Below are positions 48,420 through 57,505 of a stretch of DNA of 64,000 nt, in pieces. Source of the DNA: Candidatus Rifleibacterium amylolyticum (GTDB taxonomy: Bacteria; Muiribacteriota; Ozemobacteria; Ozemobacterales; Ozemobacteraceae); assembly GCA_009917695.1 (NCBI GenBank), contig JAACJG010000001.1, positions 79,219-143,218 on the forward strand, read 5' to 3'. A program made the translations under genes and the position numbers. The notes beneath the pieces were generated by a model, which saw nothing but the letters and a program-made list of their open reading frames with translations, had not been told where the DNA came from and ran no database searches. The first letter of the stretch is position 1, and the number at the start of each line of letters is the position of its first letter.

Positions 48420-50464
48420 CGGTTAACTCCGGGGTTTGGTTGTCGGCGTGTGCGGTTGCGCTGACCATGACTTTTCGAAAAGCGTCTCTTGCGATCGACT
48501 CTGTTGGCGGTGGGATTCGCACTGTTGCCGTTTGAGCCTGCGGGAACCTTGCGCGGCGGGTTATGATTCATGTTGACCGGCCGCCGGTCGGGTCTTGGCT
48601 TCATCGGTGTTTCGCCGATAAGCTCAGCTTCATCGATATCTGTATTCATGACAACGCTTTTTTCTTCCTGGTTGTGGATTTTCTCATGACGGTATCTGTC
48701 CATGGCCAGGGCAAGCTTTATCGCGTCTGTGTCTTCTTCGAGCTGGCCGCCGAAACTTTCGAAATATCGATGCTTTGATTCATCGCATTCGCCAGGGCGC
48801 CTTTTGTCGTGAATGTCTATCGTATCGTCACGAGTTGCATTTCGTTTTTCAACCAGATTTCGTACGCTTATAGCGGGTTCGCTCTGGGTGGATTGCTCTT
48901 TTAAGGGGGCGCTGGTCTTTCTGCTTGAGGCGAATTCTTCTGAGCTTTCAGCCGCAACAATTGGTCGCGTTTCAGTTAGCGGTTCATAAGATGTCGACTC
49001 TTCTGCAGGAGCGAACTGCTCGATATTTTGTTTTCCTTGCGGTTGTGTGCTCGGCCTGAGAGGCCGCCTTTCAACTGGTGCCCTGGCAGCTGCCTTTTGA
49101 GATTGCGGTTGAATAGGCGCCCTGATTGCTTCTTTTCTGGTTTCCGCCATGTGTCTGGCGTCATGAAAGAAAGCCTGTGGCAGGAATGCGTTAAGGTTGA
49201 ATTCCTGGCCTGGCAGGTTCAGAGCTTTCGCCAGCTGGTTTCGCAGAAGATATATGTCTTCATCAGTCCATTCGATCTGAGGTACGAGATGTTTGAGCTT
49301 TTTCGAGGCGTTATCGGTTCTCAGTGTAGCGTAATTGCCGGTCATTATGCCCTGGAAAATCTTGAGCTCGTCGAGAATCTCAAGTGGGTAGCGGGTTTCC
49401 TTTTCTCCTTCAAAGCCACATCTTTCGAGGAGCTGCAGCAGAGTAGAATAAACCGTCATTCTCGCTTTCAGTCCATCTGCGTGCGTGCGGAATTCTTTGA
49501 GAAAAATTGATTTGAGATACTCAAATGGTGGAGTCTGGCTGAAGCATGCGAGAAATTTGTGCAGAGCTCTTTTGTGTCTCTCGTCAGCCTTTTTTATTTC
49601 ATCAGCAAGACTGTTTTCTCTTGAAAAGATAGCTTCAATTATTTCTTCAGGGTTACCAGAGTAGGCTTCAGGCGTCTTAAATTTGCGACTGAGGATCTCG
49701 CCCGTCTTGCCTTGATAAATACTTGATAATATTATCAGATAAAAGTGAATATTGGGGTCCATGATCTCACGCTCGATCCAGCGCCATAGACCCTTGCGAA
49801 TATACTTGTTGCAGCGTTTGTGCATGGTTGAAAGGCATTCATGCACTATGGCTTCCTTGAGGGCGAAAAGCAGTTCCTGTGAAACACCATTGCTAGAAAT
49901 TTGCGGTGTTGCGGCTCTCTCTGGTCTGGATGGCTGTTGTTGCTCGCGGCGATTTTGCTGGCGGTTGTCGGAGCGATTCTTTTCGACCTGCTCTGTCTGA
50001 AGGGGGGTTGGTTGTTCTTTGACCAGGCTTTCATAGGAAATCTCGATGATCGGACAGCGCAGTTTGAGTGGACTGGTGCTTATGCTTTCAGTTCCTTTGC
50101 GAATCAAAATTATGGCTTTTTTGATTCTGGTTGCTGTTACCTGGCGTTCCTGCTGAAAAAATTTTGCTTTTCCGGGGAGGGCATACTTTTGTCCTACGCC
50201 CAGATGGGGCACTGAAATGTCGATAAGGACGTATTTTTCCTTTTTGCCATCGCTGGCGCTGAATACAACATCGATATGATCTTTGTCGCCATCGATCGGG
50301 GCGTTGATTTCACTAAGCTTCCAGTCGCCGGCACCGACTTTCTGTCTGATGCCTTCGAGTGCTTTGGCGGGAAATGCCTTAAGGCCTTCCTTTATTCTGG
50401 TAAATTCTGCTTCGGTGTTGTTTTTCTTTGTCAGAGGTTCTGACTTGATGCTGTCTTTGGTCAC
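48416..50464 (-). CDS. large protein of unknown function with a disordered basic C-terminus
   Basis: The predicted protein has 682 residues, a GTG start and GGAG seven bases upstream; I recognise no family. A globular N-terminal domain (residues 1-150) includes a possible restriction-like or beta-rich fold (DVVFSASDGKKEKYVLIDIS). A low-complexity Q/R linker, a helical middle (200-450) and a long disordered tail follow. The tail is rich in R, P, N and Q, ending KRRFSKSHGQRNRTRRQPN, which suggests nucleic-acid binding. It is translationally coupled to the 69-residue membrane protein gene and then ruvC, so a link to DNA or RNA metabolism is possible but inferred. Confidence 0.55.
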   Translation of the reverse strand: MTKDSIKSEPLTKKNNTEAEFTRIKEGLKAFPAKALEGIRQKVGAGDWKLSEINAPIDGDKDHIDVVFSASDGKKEKYVLIDISVPHLGVGQKYALPGKAKFFQQERQVTATRIKKAIILIRKGTESISTSPLKLRCPIIEISYESLVKEQPTPLQTEQVEKNRSDNRQQNRREQQQPSRPERAATPQISSNGVSQELLFALKEAIVHECLSTMHKRCNKYIRKGLWRWIEREIMDPNIHFYLIILSSIYQGKTGEILSRKFKTPEAYSGNPEEIIEAIFSRENSLADEIKKADERHKRALHKFLACFSQTPPFEYLKSIFLKEFRTHADGLKARMTVYSTLLQLLERCGFEGEKETRYPLEILDELKIFQGIMTGNYATLRTDNASKKLKHLVPQIEWTDEDIYLLRNQLAKALNLPGQEFNLNAFLPQAFFHDARHMAETRKEAIRAPIQPQSQKAAARAPVERRPLRPSTQPQGKQNIEQFAPAEESTSYEPLTETRPIVAAESSEEFASSRKTSAPLKEQSTQSEPAISVRNLVEKRNATRDDTIDIHDKRRPGECDESKHRYFESFGGQLEEDTDAIKLALAMDRYRHEKIHNQEEKSVVMNTDIDEAELIGETPMKPRPDRRPVNMNHNPPRKVPAGSNGNSANPTANRVDRKRRFSKSHGQRNRTRRQPNPGVNR

Positions 50465-50599
50465 TTAAAAACTCCATTTTTTGTCGAAAGCTACAGTTAA
50501 AATCTTTGGCTTTCTGAATTGTCAGCATAGCTTGGTTGAAGGCTACGCTGTCGCACATAACTGTGCTCGTGTGTGTTCCGTTTGAATAAGAAAAATCAT

Positions 50600-51223
50600 T
50601 CAGTCGGGAACTGTGAATGAAACAATGTGATGCAGGTTCAGAAACGAGGTTGGCTCTATCCTGATATCCTGTGCACCATAGTGTTTAAGAAGGCTCGGCA
50701 GGTCATGCTTCAGGGTAAACAGGCCTATGCTGGCAAAAACAGGGTGAAAAATGTCTTCTATTACGCTCATAAACTTGTTTTTGTTGCAGAGGTAATTAAC
50801 TATGATCACTTTTGCGCCTGGTCTGGCAACTCTGAAGATTTCCCTGACCGCTTTTTCTGGGTCGGGAACCACGGTCAATACGTAGGCAGCCATGATGTAG
50901 TCGAACGAATTGTCTGGAAAGGCCATGCTTTGCGCGTCCATTTGAGCAAGCTTTACCGGACAATGACTGGAATCTGCTGCTTTGCTTTTTGCTTTCCGGA
51001 GCATGCCGTAACTGAAATCAAAGCCAAAAACCTCAACATCGCGAGGGTAGTATTCAAAACTCAGCCCGGTGCCAACGCCTATTTCAAGGATACGCGAACC
51101 AGAAGTCGGTTTCAGCAGTTCAATCGCGCGTTGTCTGCCAAACTCGAGAAAAGGCTTGAAAATCAGGTCGTAAAGCGAGCTGAATCTGTCGTATGTTTGC
51201 TTGATGCTTTGGGCGGTAATCAA
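50600..51223 (-). CDS. phospholipid N-methyltransferase-like (PmtA type) methyltransferase
   Basis: The protein has 207 residues. The opening QTYDRFSSLYDLIFKPFLEF, the SAM motif ILEIGVGTGLSFEYYP, FGFDFSYGMLRKAKSKA and the C-terminal NYLCNKNKFMSVIEDIFHP follow the Rhodobacter PmtA pattern. That enzyme methylates phosphatidylethanolamine to phosphatidylcholine. UbiE/MenG-type quinone methylation is an alternative. A TTG at 51223 is chosen as the start: it has GGAG six bases upstream and lies about 50 nt after the predicted transcription start. The GTG at 51265 would leave almost no leader. It is divergent from the membrane-anchored protein gene at 51444. Confidence 0.75.
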   Translation of the reverse strand: MITAQSIKQTYDRFSSLYDLIFKPFLEFGRQRAIELLKPTSGSRILEIGVGTGLSFEYYPRDVEVFGFDFSYGMLRKAKSKAADSSHCPVKLAQMDAQSMAFPDNSFDYIMAAYVLTVVPDPEKAVREIFRVARPGAKVIIVNYLCNKNKFMSVIEDIFHPVFASIGLFTLKHDLPSLLKHYGAQDIRIEPTSFLNLHHIVSFTVPD

Positions 51224-51278
51224 TACGCTCTCCGGTAAAATCAGGGCCGTTGCATATAGTCTCACGGTCCACTACAAA

Positions 51279-51307
51279 TTTATACCACAGTCGACTGCGA
51301 TGGTCAA
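51279..51307 (-). promoter_or_regulatory. sigma70-type promoter of the PmtA-like gene
   Basis: On the minus strand TTGACC (51307-51302) and TATAAA (51284-51279) have a 17-bp spacer. Transcription would start near 51272, which decides for the TTG start at 51223. Confidence 0.6.
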
Positions 51308-51352
51308 GCATTCGAGTTGCTGGTGGTCGACATATTTTGAAGCCGGTAGTTA

Positions 51353-51381
51353 TAGACACCTCTTACCCACTCTGATATACT
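51353..51381 (+). promoter_or_regulatory. sigma70-type promoter of the 51444 gene
   Basis: TAGACA (51353-51358) and TATACT (51376-51381) have a 17-bp spacer, each one mismatch from consensus, and lie 62 bp before the ATG. It is arranged back-to-back with the promoter of the methyltransferase gene, 45 bp apart. Confidence 0.6.
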
Positions 51382-51443
51382 CTATGGTGTACCGGGTTAT
51401 CCTGGACAAGTTGAAACTTTAAAATTAGCAGAAGGATGACAAA

Positions 51444-52205
51444 ATGGTCAGACCTCTTTATCCACTGAAGAACCCGCCTGGAAAAAAAACACCCCAGCCA
51501 GCGGTGCCGCTTTACAAAAATCCGCATCTTGTAGGCGTTGTCGCGGTGGTAGTGGTTCTGTTCGCTCTGGTAGTTTATCATTTCAGCGGTTCTGGTGTGA
51601 TCGACCCAACCGCATCGCCTTCGCAGGCAAAGCAGGAAAAAGGCTTGTTTTCTTTCCTGACGCCTTCGCGATTCTCTGCCGGATCTCGTGATTTGCAGGA
51701 ACAGCATCAACAGAATATGGCAAAAATGGGTCTGGCCACAGAAACAGAAGCTTTGAGTCGACCAGTTGAAGCTAAAGACCTGCGTGATCAGCGTCGAATC
51801 ATGGCAATACAAAAATACGAAGCGGCCCGCGAAGTTTCTGATCGCTTTCAGCAGGAACGAGAAGATCTCCGGCGCCGATTGAATTCGCCAACTTCGTTGC
51901 AGCTCAAAGACGCAGTCATGGCCCTGGAAGATTCAGACAATCTTGGCATCATGAAGCTGGAGCGTCTCCTCGAAGAAAAGCTGCACAGCAGTGGAGCTGA
52001 CCGCAAGGATCTCGATGTTCTGGTGTTTGCTTACGACTCTCTTGCAAGAGTCTATGAACAGAAAAATATGCCTGAGAAAGCTAAGAATGCTTATCTGAAC
52101 ATGTTCCATCTGATGAAGAAGCAGGCCCCTGATTCACAGGGGCCTGACTGGGATGCAGCGATAAGTAATATAGAGCAGCTTAACCCTCGACCTCGCGGCA
52201 ATTGA
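51444..52205 (+). CDS. single-pass membrane protein with coiled-coil/helical domain, unknown
   Basis: The predicted protein has 253 residues. A proline- and lysine-rich N-terminus precedes one TM (HLVGVVAVVVVLFALVVYHF, residues ~29-48). The outer part is predicted to be helical (ALSRPVEAKDLRDQRRIMAI, REVSDRFQQEREDLRRRL). The last ~70 residues resemble a TPR hairpin (LDVLVFAYDSLARVYEQKNM, AKNAYLNMFHLM). The family is unknown. AAGGA precedes the ATG. It converges on and overlaps the next minus-strand gene by 26 bp and lies just before two prepilin genes, so an envelope or pilus role is possible. Confidence 0.6.
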   Translation: MVRPLYPLKNPPGKKTPQPAVPLYKNPHLVGVVAVVVVLFALVVYHFSGSGVIDPTASPSQAKQEKGLFSFLTPSRFSAGSRDLQEQHQQNMAKMGLATETEALSRPVEAKDLRDQRRIMAIQKYEAAREVSDRFQQEREDLRRRLNSPTSLQLKDAVMALEDSDNLGIMKLERLLEEKLHSSGADRKDLDVLVFAYDSLARVYEQKNMPEKAKNAYLNMFHLMKKQAPDSQGPDWDAAISNIEQLNPRPRGN

Positions 52206-52659
52206 GAATGCAGTTGTCGTTGAGTGGTATGCTGTGGGAAAGCAGTGGCGCGACTTCTGAGACCGGGCGCATGATTACGAAACGCCTGGTTTCGCGAGGT
52301 GCGAGGCTGATTTCTTCGTGGTTCAGTTTCTCAGCAAGTTCTGTGCTGTTGAGAGTCTGGTCGGCAAAGGAAGGATATATCTGAAGATGTTTGATTTCTC
52401 GATCGGTTGTGTTGACAACATAGCCACCAATGTAGATGTTGCTGCGATCGATTCTGACTCCGGTCTTTTTGACTACAACCGGTCCGGGCACTACCTGAGG
52501 CAGTCGAACGTATTCTTTGCCAACTTTCTTGAAAGCATAGGCTTTGCCGGGCGTGAAGGCTTCGGTAGTTTTCCGGGCGGCCTGTGCAAACTGGCTGTTA
52601 AAAGAAAGCGCCATCAACGATGCGATTATCAGACCTAAATGCTTTTTGTTGACTTTCAT
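52180..52659 (-). CDS. small secreted protein of unknown function
   Basis: The predicted protein has 159 residues with a signal peptide (LIIASLMALSFNSQFAQA). The mature domain is beta-rich (VVVKKTGVRIDRSNIYIGGY, RETRRFVIMRPVSEV), perhaps an immunoglobulin-like fold as in FxLYD-type domains, but this is not certain. GAGG lies eight bases before the ATG. It is divergent from the first prepilin gene, 67 bp away. Confidence 0.6.
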   Translation of the reverse strand: MKVNKKHLGLIIASLMALSFNSQFAQAARKTTEAFTPGKAYAFKKVGKEYVRLPQVVPGPVVVKKTGVRIDRSNIYIGGYVVNTTDREIKHLQIYPSFADQTLNSTELAEKLNHEEISLAPRETRRFVIMRPVSEVAPLLSHSIPLNDNCILNCREVEG

Positions 52660-52726
52660 TTGTTTGACCTCAGTAAATCTTGTTTGATATAACTATCGGT
52701 CGTTTGCAGGAAGGAGTTTACCTGTT

Positions 52727-53287
52727 TTGAATAATTACTGTGAAATTCAATCACCGTCAGGGAATAAGGGCATCACGCTTGTCGAAATTCTTGTCGCTCT
52801 TTCGGTCGCTTCTCTTGTGATGCTGCCCATTATTCTTCTTTTTGGCGTCACCGAAAAAGTAACTTATAAGAGTATCAACGAAGTCGTTGCGTGCAATCTG
52901 GCTCTGCAGAAGGTCGAAGAAATGAAAAGCCGGCCTTTTGAAGAATTGCGTAAGATCATCGAAATTGCCGCCGAAGACCCCAAAGATGGCCCTTTTCGAG
53001 AAGTTGTGCTGCCGCTCGAACTCAATGGCGTCTGGAACACTCCCGGCGTTGAATATGCCCGCGAAACGCGATTGTCTTTTTATCCCAATATTGACCCAGA
53101 CCCGACTCTGCCAGATTATGAACTCCAGAAAAGACGTGTACGCATCAGAGTGATAGTCAGATTTATCGAGAAAGTCATGGGAAAGAAAGACAACGAAAAA
53201 CTATTTGAACTTGCAACCATTCTCGGTGACGAAACCCTCGGTGCCGGGTTGAATGCGTCGTTTCCGGCGATGCTCAACAAACCCTGA
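52727..53287 (+). CDS. prepilin-type N-terminal methylation domain protein
   Basis: The protein has 186 residues. A class III signal is present, with GNKG before the hydrophobic helix ITLVEILVALSVASLVMLPI, cleaved after Gly with E5 conserved. The rest is a small soluble domain with no recognised family. It is probably a minor pilin or pseudopilin (PulI/PilV-like position) of a type IV pilus or type II secretion system, although no assembly genes are in the window. The start is TTG, with AAGGAG about ten bases upstream; no better in-frame ATG or GTG exists before the signal. Confidence 0.75.
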   Translation: MNNYCEIQSPSGNKGITLVEILVALSVASLVMLPIILLFGVTEKVTYKSINEVVACNLALQKVEEMKSRPFEELRKIIEIAAEDPKDGPFREVVLPLELNGVWNTPGVEYARETRLSFYPNIDPDPTLPDYELQKRRVRIRVIVRFIEKVMGKKDNEKLFELATILGDETLGAGLNASFPAMLNKP

Positions 53288-53298
53288 GAGGCAGATAA

Positions 53299-54003
53299 AT
53301 GAACATGACAAAGATCAATTCAAGACGGGCAGTTACTCTGGTTGAAATCATGATCTCCTTCGTTATTTTCGGGATCGTGCTGGTGGTCGGCTATACCATG
53401 CTTAACCGAACCTTCATGAGCCTCGAAAGGCAACGGCAGTCGCTCGATACGCTGCACGAAGCGCGCAGTTTTTTAATGGTCATCGAGCGCGATCTCCGCG
53501 AAATGACAGAGATAGTTCAGCTCGACACGATTTTTAAAAGCAGTCTGTTCGACGAAGAAAGCGCCCTGCTCTATAAGATCAGCATGATCGTGCCCAAACG
53601 CGATGGCAGCGGATTCGAAAGAGTTACCTATACTTATGATGGTCCTGAGAAACATCATGATGGCAGTCAGGAAAAGATCATCACCCGCCAGGTTGATGGT
53701 GGCCCGAAGCGCGAACTGATAACAAAACAGATGAACTATCTCAAGGTGTGGGGCACTGACGGCACCATCTTCCGTAACCGCTATCCTGAAGAAAGCATGG
53801 AAGATTACAGAAATTATCTCAGACCGCATTACTATCACCCTTCAAATCCCGCCGCCAACGGTCTGCGTGATCTCAAAAAAATCAGGGGAGTCGAAATTCA
53901 GCTGTCAATGCACGAGATGTATGATACCGAGAAGAAGCCGATCAAACAGCGCAATTTCGTTACCCGAATCTACTCAAGAGTTCTCAATGCAAAATTTGAA
54001 TAA
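53299..54003 (+). CDS. prepilin-type protein, PulJ/PilW-like
   Basis: The predicted protein has 234 residues with a class III-like leader (NSRRAVTLVEIMISFVIFGI). The residue before the helix is Ala instead of the usual Gly, so cleavage is after Ala or less efficient. A helix continues with SLERQRQSLDTLHEARSF, as in pseudopilin J proteins, followed by a beta-rich domain. It starts 11 bp after the first prepilin gene, so both are one operon. AGAGG precedes the ATG. Confidence 0.75.
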   Translation: MNMTKINSRRAVTLVEIMISFVIFGIVLVVGYTMLNRTFMSLERQRQSLDTLHEARSFLMVIERDLREMTEIVQLDTIFKSSLFDEESALLYKISMIVPKRDGSGFERVTYTYDGPEKHHDGSQEKIITRQVDGGPKRELITKQMNYLKVWGTDGTIFRNRYPEESMEDYRNYLRPHYYHPSNPAANGLRDLKKIRGVEIQLSMHEMYDTEKKPIKQRNFVTRIYSRVLNAKFE

Positions 54004-54039
54004 ATATCGCTCTGTCAGTCAGAATAACAGGAGACAACA

Positions 54040-56631
54040 GTGAAAACCGCAACAATCAGACAGAAATTTCTCGACTTTTTTGGCAAAAACAATCATAAGG
54101 TCGAAAAGTCAGCGCCTCTGATCCCCCAGGATGACCCGACGATTCTTTTTATCAGCGCCGGTATGGCACCATTCAAACCATATTTTCTCGGCCTCAAAAA
54201 GGATCTGACCCGTGCCGCTTCCTGCCAGAAATGCTTTAGAACGACTGACATCGAAAATGTCGGTTATACCGCCCGTCACCATACATTTTTTGAGATGCTT
54301 GGCAATTTCAGTTTCGGTGATTACTTCAAAAAAGAAGCTATCGCCATGGCCTGGGAATTCATTATCAAAGAAATGGGACTGCCAAAAGACAAGCTCTATG
54401 TCAGCGTTCATCACAGCGATGATGAAGCCCTTGAAATCTGGCATAATGATATTGGCGTGCCGCGTGACCGTATCGTCAAGCTTGGCGACAAAGATAACTT
54501 CTGGACAATCGGTATCGGCCCTTCTGGTCCATGCTCAGAAATTTATATCGACCAGGGCCCGGAGATCGGCTGTAAAAGCCCGAATTGCGCGCCCGGCTGT
54601 GACTGTGCCCGTTATCTTGAATTCTGGAATCTGGTGTTTACCCAGTATGATCGCGCCGAAGACGGTACTCTGACCCCGCTCGAACGTAAGAATATCGATA
54701 CCGGCATGGGCCTCGAACGCCTGGCTTCGATTATGCAGGGCAAGTTCGACAATTTCGAAAATGATGTCTTTGTTGGTATAGTCAACAAGGTCGAAACAAT
54801 TACCGGCCATCGTTTTAACGAATCAGACAAGATCAGAACCGCTCTCAAAGTTGTTTCTGACCATGTCAGGGCTTTGTCATTCGCTCTCGCTGATGGTGGT
54901 CTGCCAGGCAATGAAGGACGCGGTTACGTTCTGCGCAAAATTCTGCGCCGTGCCTCGCGCTTTGGTTACAGCTATCTGGGCCAGGAAAAGCCTTTCCTGC
55001 ACCAGATAGTGCCGACGGTTGCCGAGGTTATGTGCGATTACCCTGAAGTCAAAGAAAACGCCGACCATGTAATTCGCATAGTTCGCAACGAAGAAGAACG
55101 CTTTTTGCAGACGCTCAAAACTGGCAGCGATAAACTGGCAGAATACGTCGACCAGCTCAAATCGGCAAAAAAGAATACGCTTTCTGGCGAACGCGCATTT
55201 CTTCTGCATGATACCTACGGCTTTCCGCTCGACCTTACCCGCGAAATCTGTAAGGAGGAGAAGATCGAGGTTGATGAGGCAGCATTCAATGTTGAACTCG
55301 AAAAGCAGCGCGAACGCGGTCGCGCCAACGTAGTCTCTGCTTTCGTCAACTTTCAGGCTATCAACCCCGGCGATTACAAGCCCACTGTCTTTACCGGTTA
55401 TCAGACGATGAACGACACTGCTAACGTGCTCGATGTCGTTTCTGCCAAAGATCAGGTTCTTGTTATTACCGATAAAACACCTTTTTATGCGGAGTCGGGT
55501 GGTCAGATCGGTGACAAGGGACAGATAAGCAGCGGGTCAGCCGTATTCGTGGTCGATACTACAGAGTCTACCGAAGGCGTCTATCTGCATATCGGGCACT
55601 GGCAGGGTTCACAGACCTTCGCCAAAGGAGCTCAGGTGCAGATGCAGGTCGATGTACCAAGCCGCCGTGCCACCATGCGCAATCATACTGCCACTCATCT
55701 GCTGCACAAAGCTTTGCAGCAGGTTCTGGGTGACCATGTTAAACAGGCTGGTTCACAGGTTTCACCCGATCGTCTGCGCTTTGATTTTACTCATTTTGAA
55801 GGTATCAGCGCTGCTGACCTCGAAAAAATCGAAACCCTGGTTAATCAGCAGATTCTTGCTGCCCATAATGTGCATGTCGATGAAAAGAGTTACGAAGAAG
55901 CCGTTAAAACCGGTGCCATGGCCCTGTTTGGCGAAAAATACGGCGATCGCGTGCGCATCATTTCGGTCGGCAATTACTCGAAAGAACTTTGTGGCGGCAC
56001 GCATATCGGCAATTCAGCCGAAATCGGCCTTTTTTCAATTGCTTCCGAGTCTTCTATTGCCGCAGGCGTAAGGCGCATAGAAGCCGTAACCGGCGAATCT
56101 TCACTCGATGTCCTCCATGATCTGCGCCATCACGAGCGCGATCTCGCCCAGATTCTTGAATGCGATCAGAAAAGCCTGCATCAGAAGGCGGAAAAGATCA
56201 TGCATGAGCTGCGGGAAATGCGCCGAGAACTGGACCGTTTGCGCAAATCAGACGCGCATGGCCGCATCGAAAAAGTCAGAGCAAGTGCACGTCAGATCGG
56301 CGGCATGTCGGTTATTCTTTCACGCACCGATGGCTTGAGCGTCGATGAAATGAAAGAAATTTCTGACGAACTCGTTGGCAACGCTGGCGAAAAAACTCTG
56401 GTGCTGCTTGCCTGCGGCGGCGACAAGGCTGGTTTCGTGTTAAAGCTTTCTGGCGATCTTGTTAAAAAAGGACTGCACGCCGGCAAGCTCATCAAGGATG
56501 TCGCAAAAGTCGCTGGCGGCAGCGGTGGCGGTCGCCCTGATATGGCGACAGCCGGCGGCAAAGATGTCGAAAAAATCGATCAGGCACTGTCGGAAGCCGA
56601 AAAACTTATTACGCAGGCTCTCAACGGCTGA
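54040..56631 (+). CDS. alaS: alanyl-tRNA synthetase
   Basis: The predicted protein has 863 residues, the full family length. Aminoacylation motifs include SAGMAPFKPYFLG, CFRTTDIENVGYTARHHTFFEMLGN and GLERLASIMQG. The editing domain has HTATHLLHKAL and the CGGTHI zinc-site segment, and the C-Ala domain has GGSGGGRPDMATAGG. It charges tRNA-Ala and hydrolyses mischarged Ser- and Gly-tRNA. The start is GTG with AGGAG six bases upstream. Its TGA overlaps the ruvX ATG. Confidence 0.97.
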   Translation: MKTATIRQKFLDFFGKNNHKVEKSAPLIPQDDPTILFISAGMAPFKPYFLGLKKDLTRAASCQKCFRTTDIENVGYTARHHTFFEMLGNFSFGDYFKKEAIAMAWEFIIKEMGLPKDKLYVSVHHSDDEALEIWHNDIGVPRDRIVKLGDKDNFWTIGIGPSGPCSEIYIDQGPEIGCKSPNCAPGCDCARYLEFWNLVFTQYDRAEDGTLTPLERKNIDTGMGLERLASIMQGKFDNFENDVFVGIVNKVETITGHRFNESDKIRTALKVVSDHVRALSFALADGGLPGNEGRGYVLRKILRRASRFGYSYLGQEKPFLHQIVPTVAEVMCDYPEVKENADHVIRIVRNEEERFLQTLKTGSDKLAEYVDQLKSAKKNTLSGERAFLLHDTYGFPLDLTREICKEEKIEVDEAAFNVELEKQRERGRANVVSAFVNFQAINPGDYKPTVFTGYQTMNDTANVLDVVSAKDQVLVITDKTPFYAESGGQIGDKGQISSGSAVFVVDTTESTEGVYLHIGHWQGSQTFAKGAQVQMQVDVPSRRATMRNHTATHLLHKALQQVLGDHVKQAGSQVSPDRLRFDFTHFEGISAADLEKIETLVNQQILAAHNVHVDEKSYEEAVKTGAMALFGEKYGDRVRIISVGNYSKELCGGTHIGNSAEIGLFSIASESSIAAGVRRIEAVTGESSLDVLHDLRHHERDLAQILECDQKSLHQKAEKIMHELREMRRELDRLRKSDAHGRIEKVRASARQIGGMSVILSRTDGLSVDEMKEISDELVGNAGEKTLVLLACGGDKAGFVLKLSGDLVKKGLHAGKLIKDVAKVAGGSGGGRPDMATAGGKDVEKIDQALSEAEKLITQALNG

Positions 56632-57050
56632 TGAAAATTCTCGCTCTCGACATAGGCAAAAAGAGAATCGGCGTGGCGACCTGCGATCGTCTCGAAATCG
56701 CCGCCTCGCCATTCTCGGTGATCAGAGCCGGTAAAACCGCAATAAGCGAAGTTGTCGAACTTCTCAAAAAAGAAGAAGTCGACAGAGTTGTCATCGGTCT
56801 GCCGGTTTCGCTTGACGGTGTCGAGCGCGAACCCTGCGAAAGAGCACGTTTTTTTAAAAATGAGCTCGAAAAACAGACAACTTTGCCGATTGAGTTTTTT
56901 GACGAACGTTTGACCACAAAAATCGCCGAAGCTTCGCTTATCGAAGCTGGCATGCGCCGCGAGCAGCGCCGCGAAGTGATCGATGCCGTCGCTGCTTCTC
57001 TGATTCTCAGGAGTTATCTTGAATATCGCAAAAATACCGGGGCTGCCTGA
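56631..57050 (+). CDS. ruvX: RuvX/YqgF family nuclease
   Basis: The predicted protein has 139 residues. The RNase H-like catalytic Asp is in LALDIGKKRIGVATCD, followed by VVIGLPVSLDG, EFFDERLTT and IDAVAASLILRSYLEYR with the late Asp. The family processes the 5' end of pre-16S rRNA and may act on Holliday junctions. ATG overlaps the alaS stop (TGATG), an alaS-ruvX arrangement found in many bacteria. Confidence 0.92.
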   Translation: MKILALDIGKKRIGVATCDRLEIAASPFSVIRAGKTAISEVVELLKKEEVDRVVIGLPVSLDGVEREPCERARFFKNELEKQTTLPIEFFDERLTTKIAEASLIEAGMRREQRREVIDAVAASLILRSYLEYRKNTGAA

Positions 57051-57089
57051 AATCTCTAACGATCAGCCCGTAAGTTGAAAGGAAAAATT

Positions 57090-57497
57090 ATGAGCACTCT
57101 CAAATACAAGTGCGTATTGTTCTGCGAGGATATCCGACAGGAGGTTGGTGGCCGGGTCAGCCTGATGGGGGTTCTTGGCTCAAAGTTGCTTGTTCAGAGT
57201 TTCCCGCTGACATTCCCTAAACTCTGTTTATTTATTGAATGGGGCGAGATTACCGGTAAGGTCAATGTAACGCTCAATATAATACCGCCTGAAGGCGTCG
57301 AAATACCCAAGGTAAGGCCGTCAGCTCCGATACAGGGACAAACCGGGCTGGTTGCCCGTTCGATGATTGTGCTCAGTAACTTTGGCTTCCCGGCGGCTGG
57401 CAACTATGTTTTTGAGTTTGAGGCCGACGGCAAGCTGGCCGGTCGCGAAAACTTTGTCGTCGAAAAATATGAAGGGCCGATATCGGCTCCGAACTGA
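57090..57497 (+). CDS. DUF6941-like protein
   Basis: The protein has 135 residues. The start (YKCVLFCEDIRQEVGGRVSLMGVLG) is characteristic of this uncharacterised family, which appears as a beta-sandwich. KVNVTLNIIPPEGVEIP and a C-terminal ENFVVEKY follow. The function is unknown. The ATG at 57090 has AAAGGA six bases upstream; a TTG at 57075 would add five residues. It lies between ruvX and the HEAT-repeat gene in one operon. Confidence 0.7.
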   Translation: MSTLKYKCVLFCEDIRQEVGGRVSLMGVLGSKLLVQSFPLTFPKLCLFIEWGEITGKVNVTLNIIPPEGVEIPKVRPSAPIQGQTGLVARSMIVLSNFGFPAAGNYVFEFEADGKLAGRENFVVEKYEGPISAPN

Positions 57498-57505
57498 GAG
57501 CGCTC

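Noticed and set aside
51224..51265. GTG start of the PmtA-like gene at 51265
   Set aside because: The predicted transcription start leaves no leader, and the TTG at 51223 has a better SD and fits the family N-terminus.
54004..54039. T-box or other leader regulation of alaS
   Set aside because: Only 36 bp separate alaS from the prepilin gene and no structured leader or specifier element fits.
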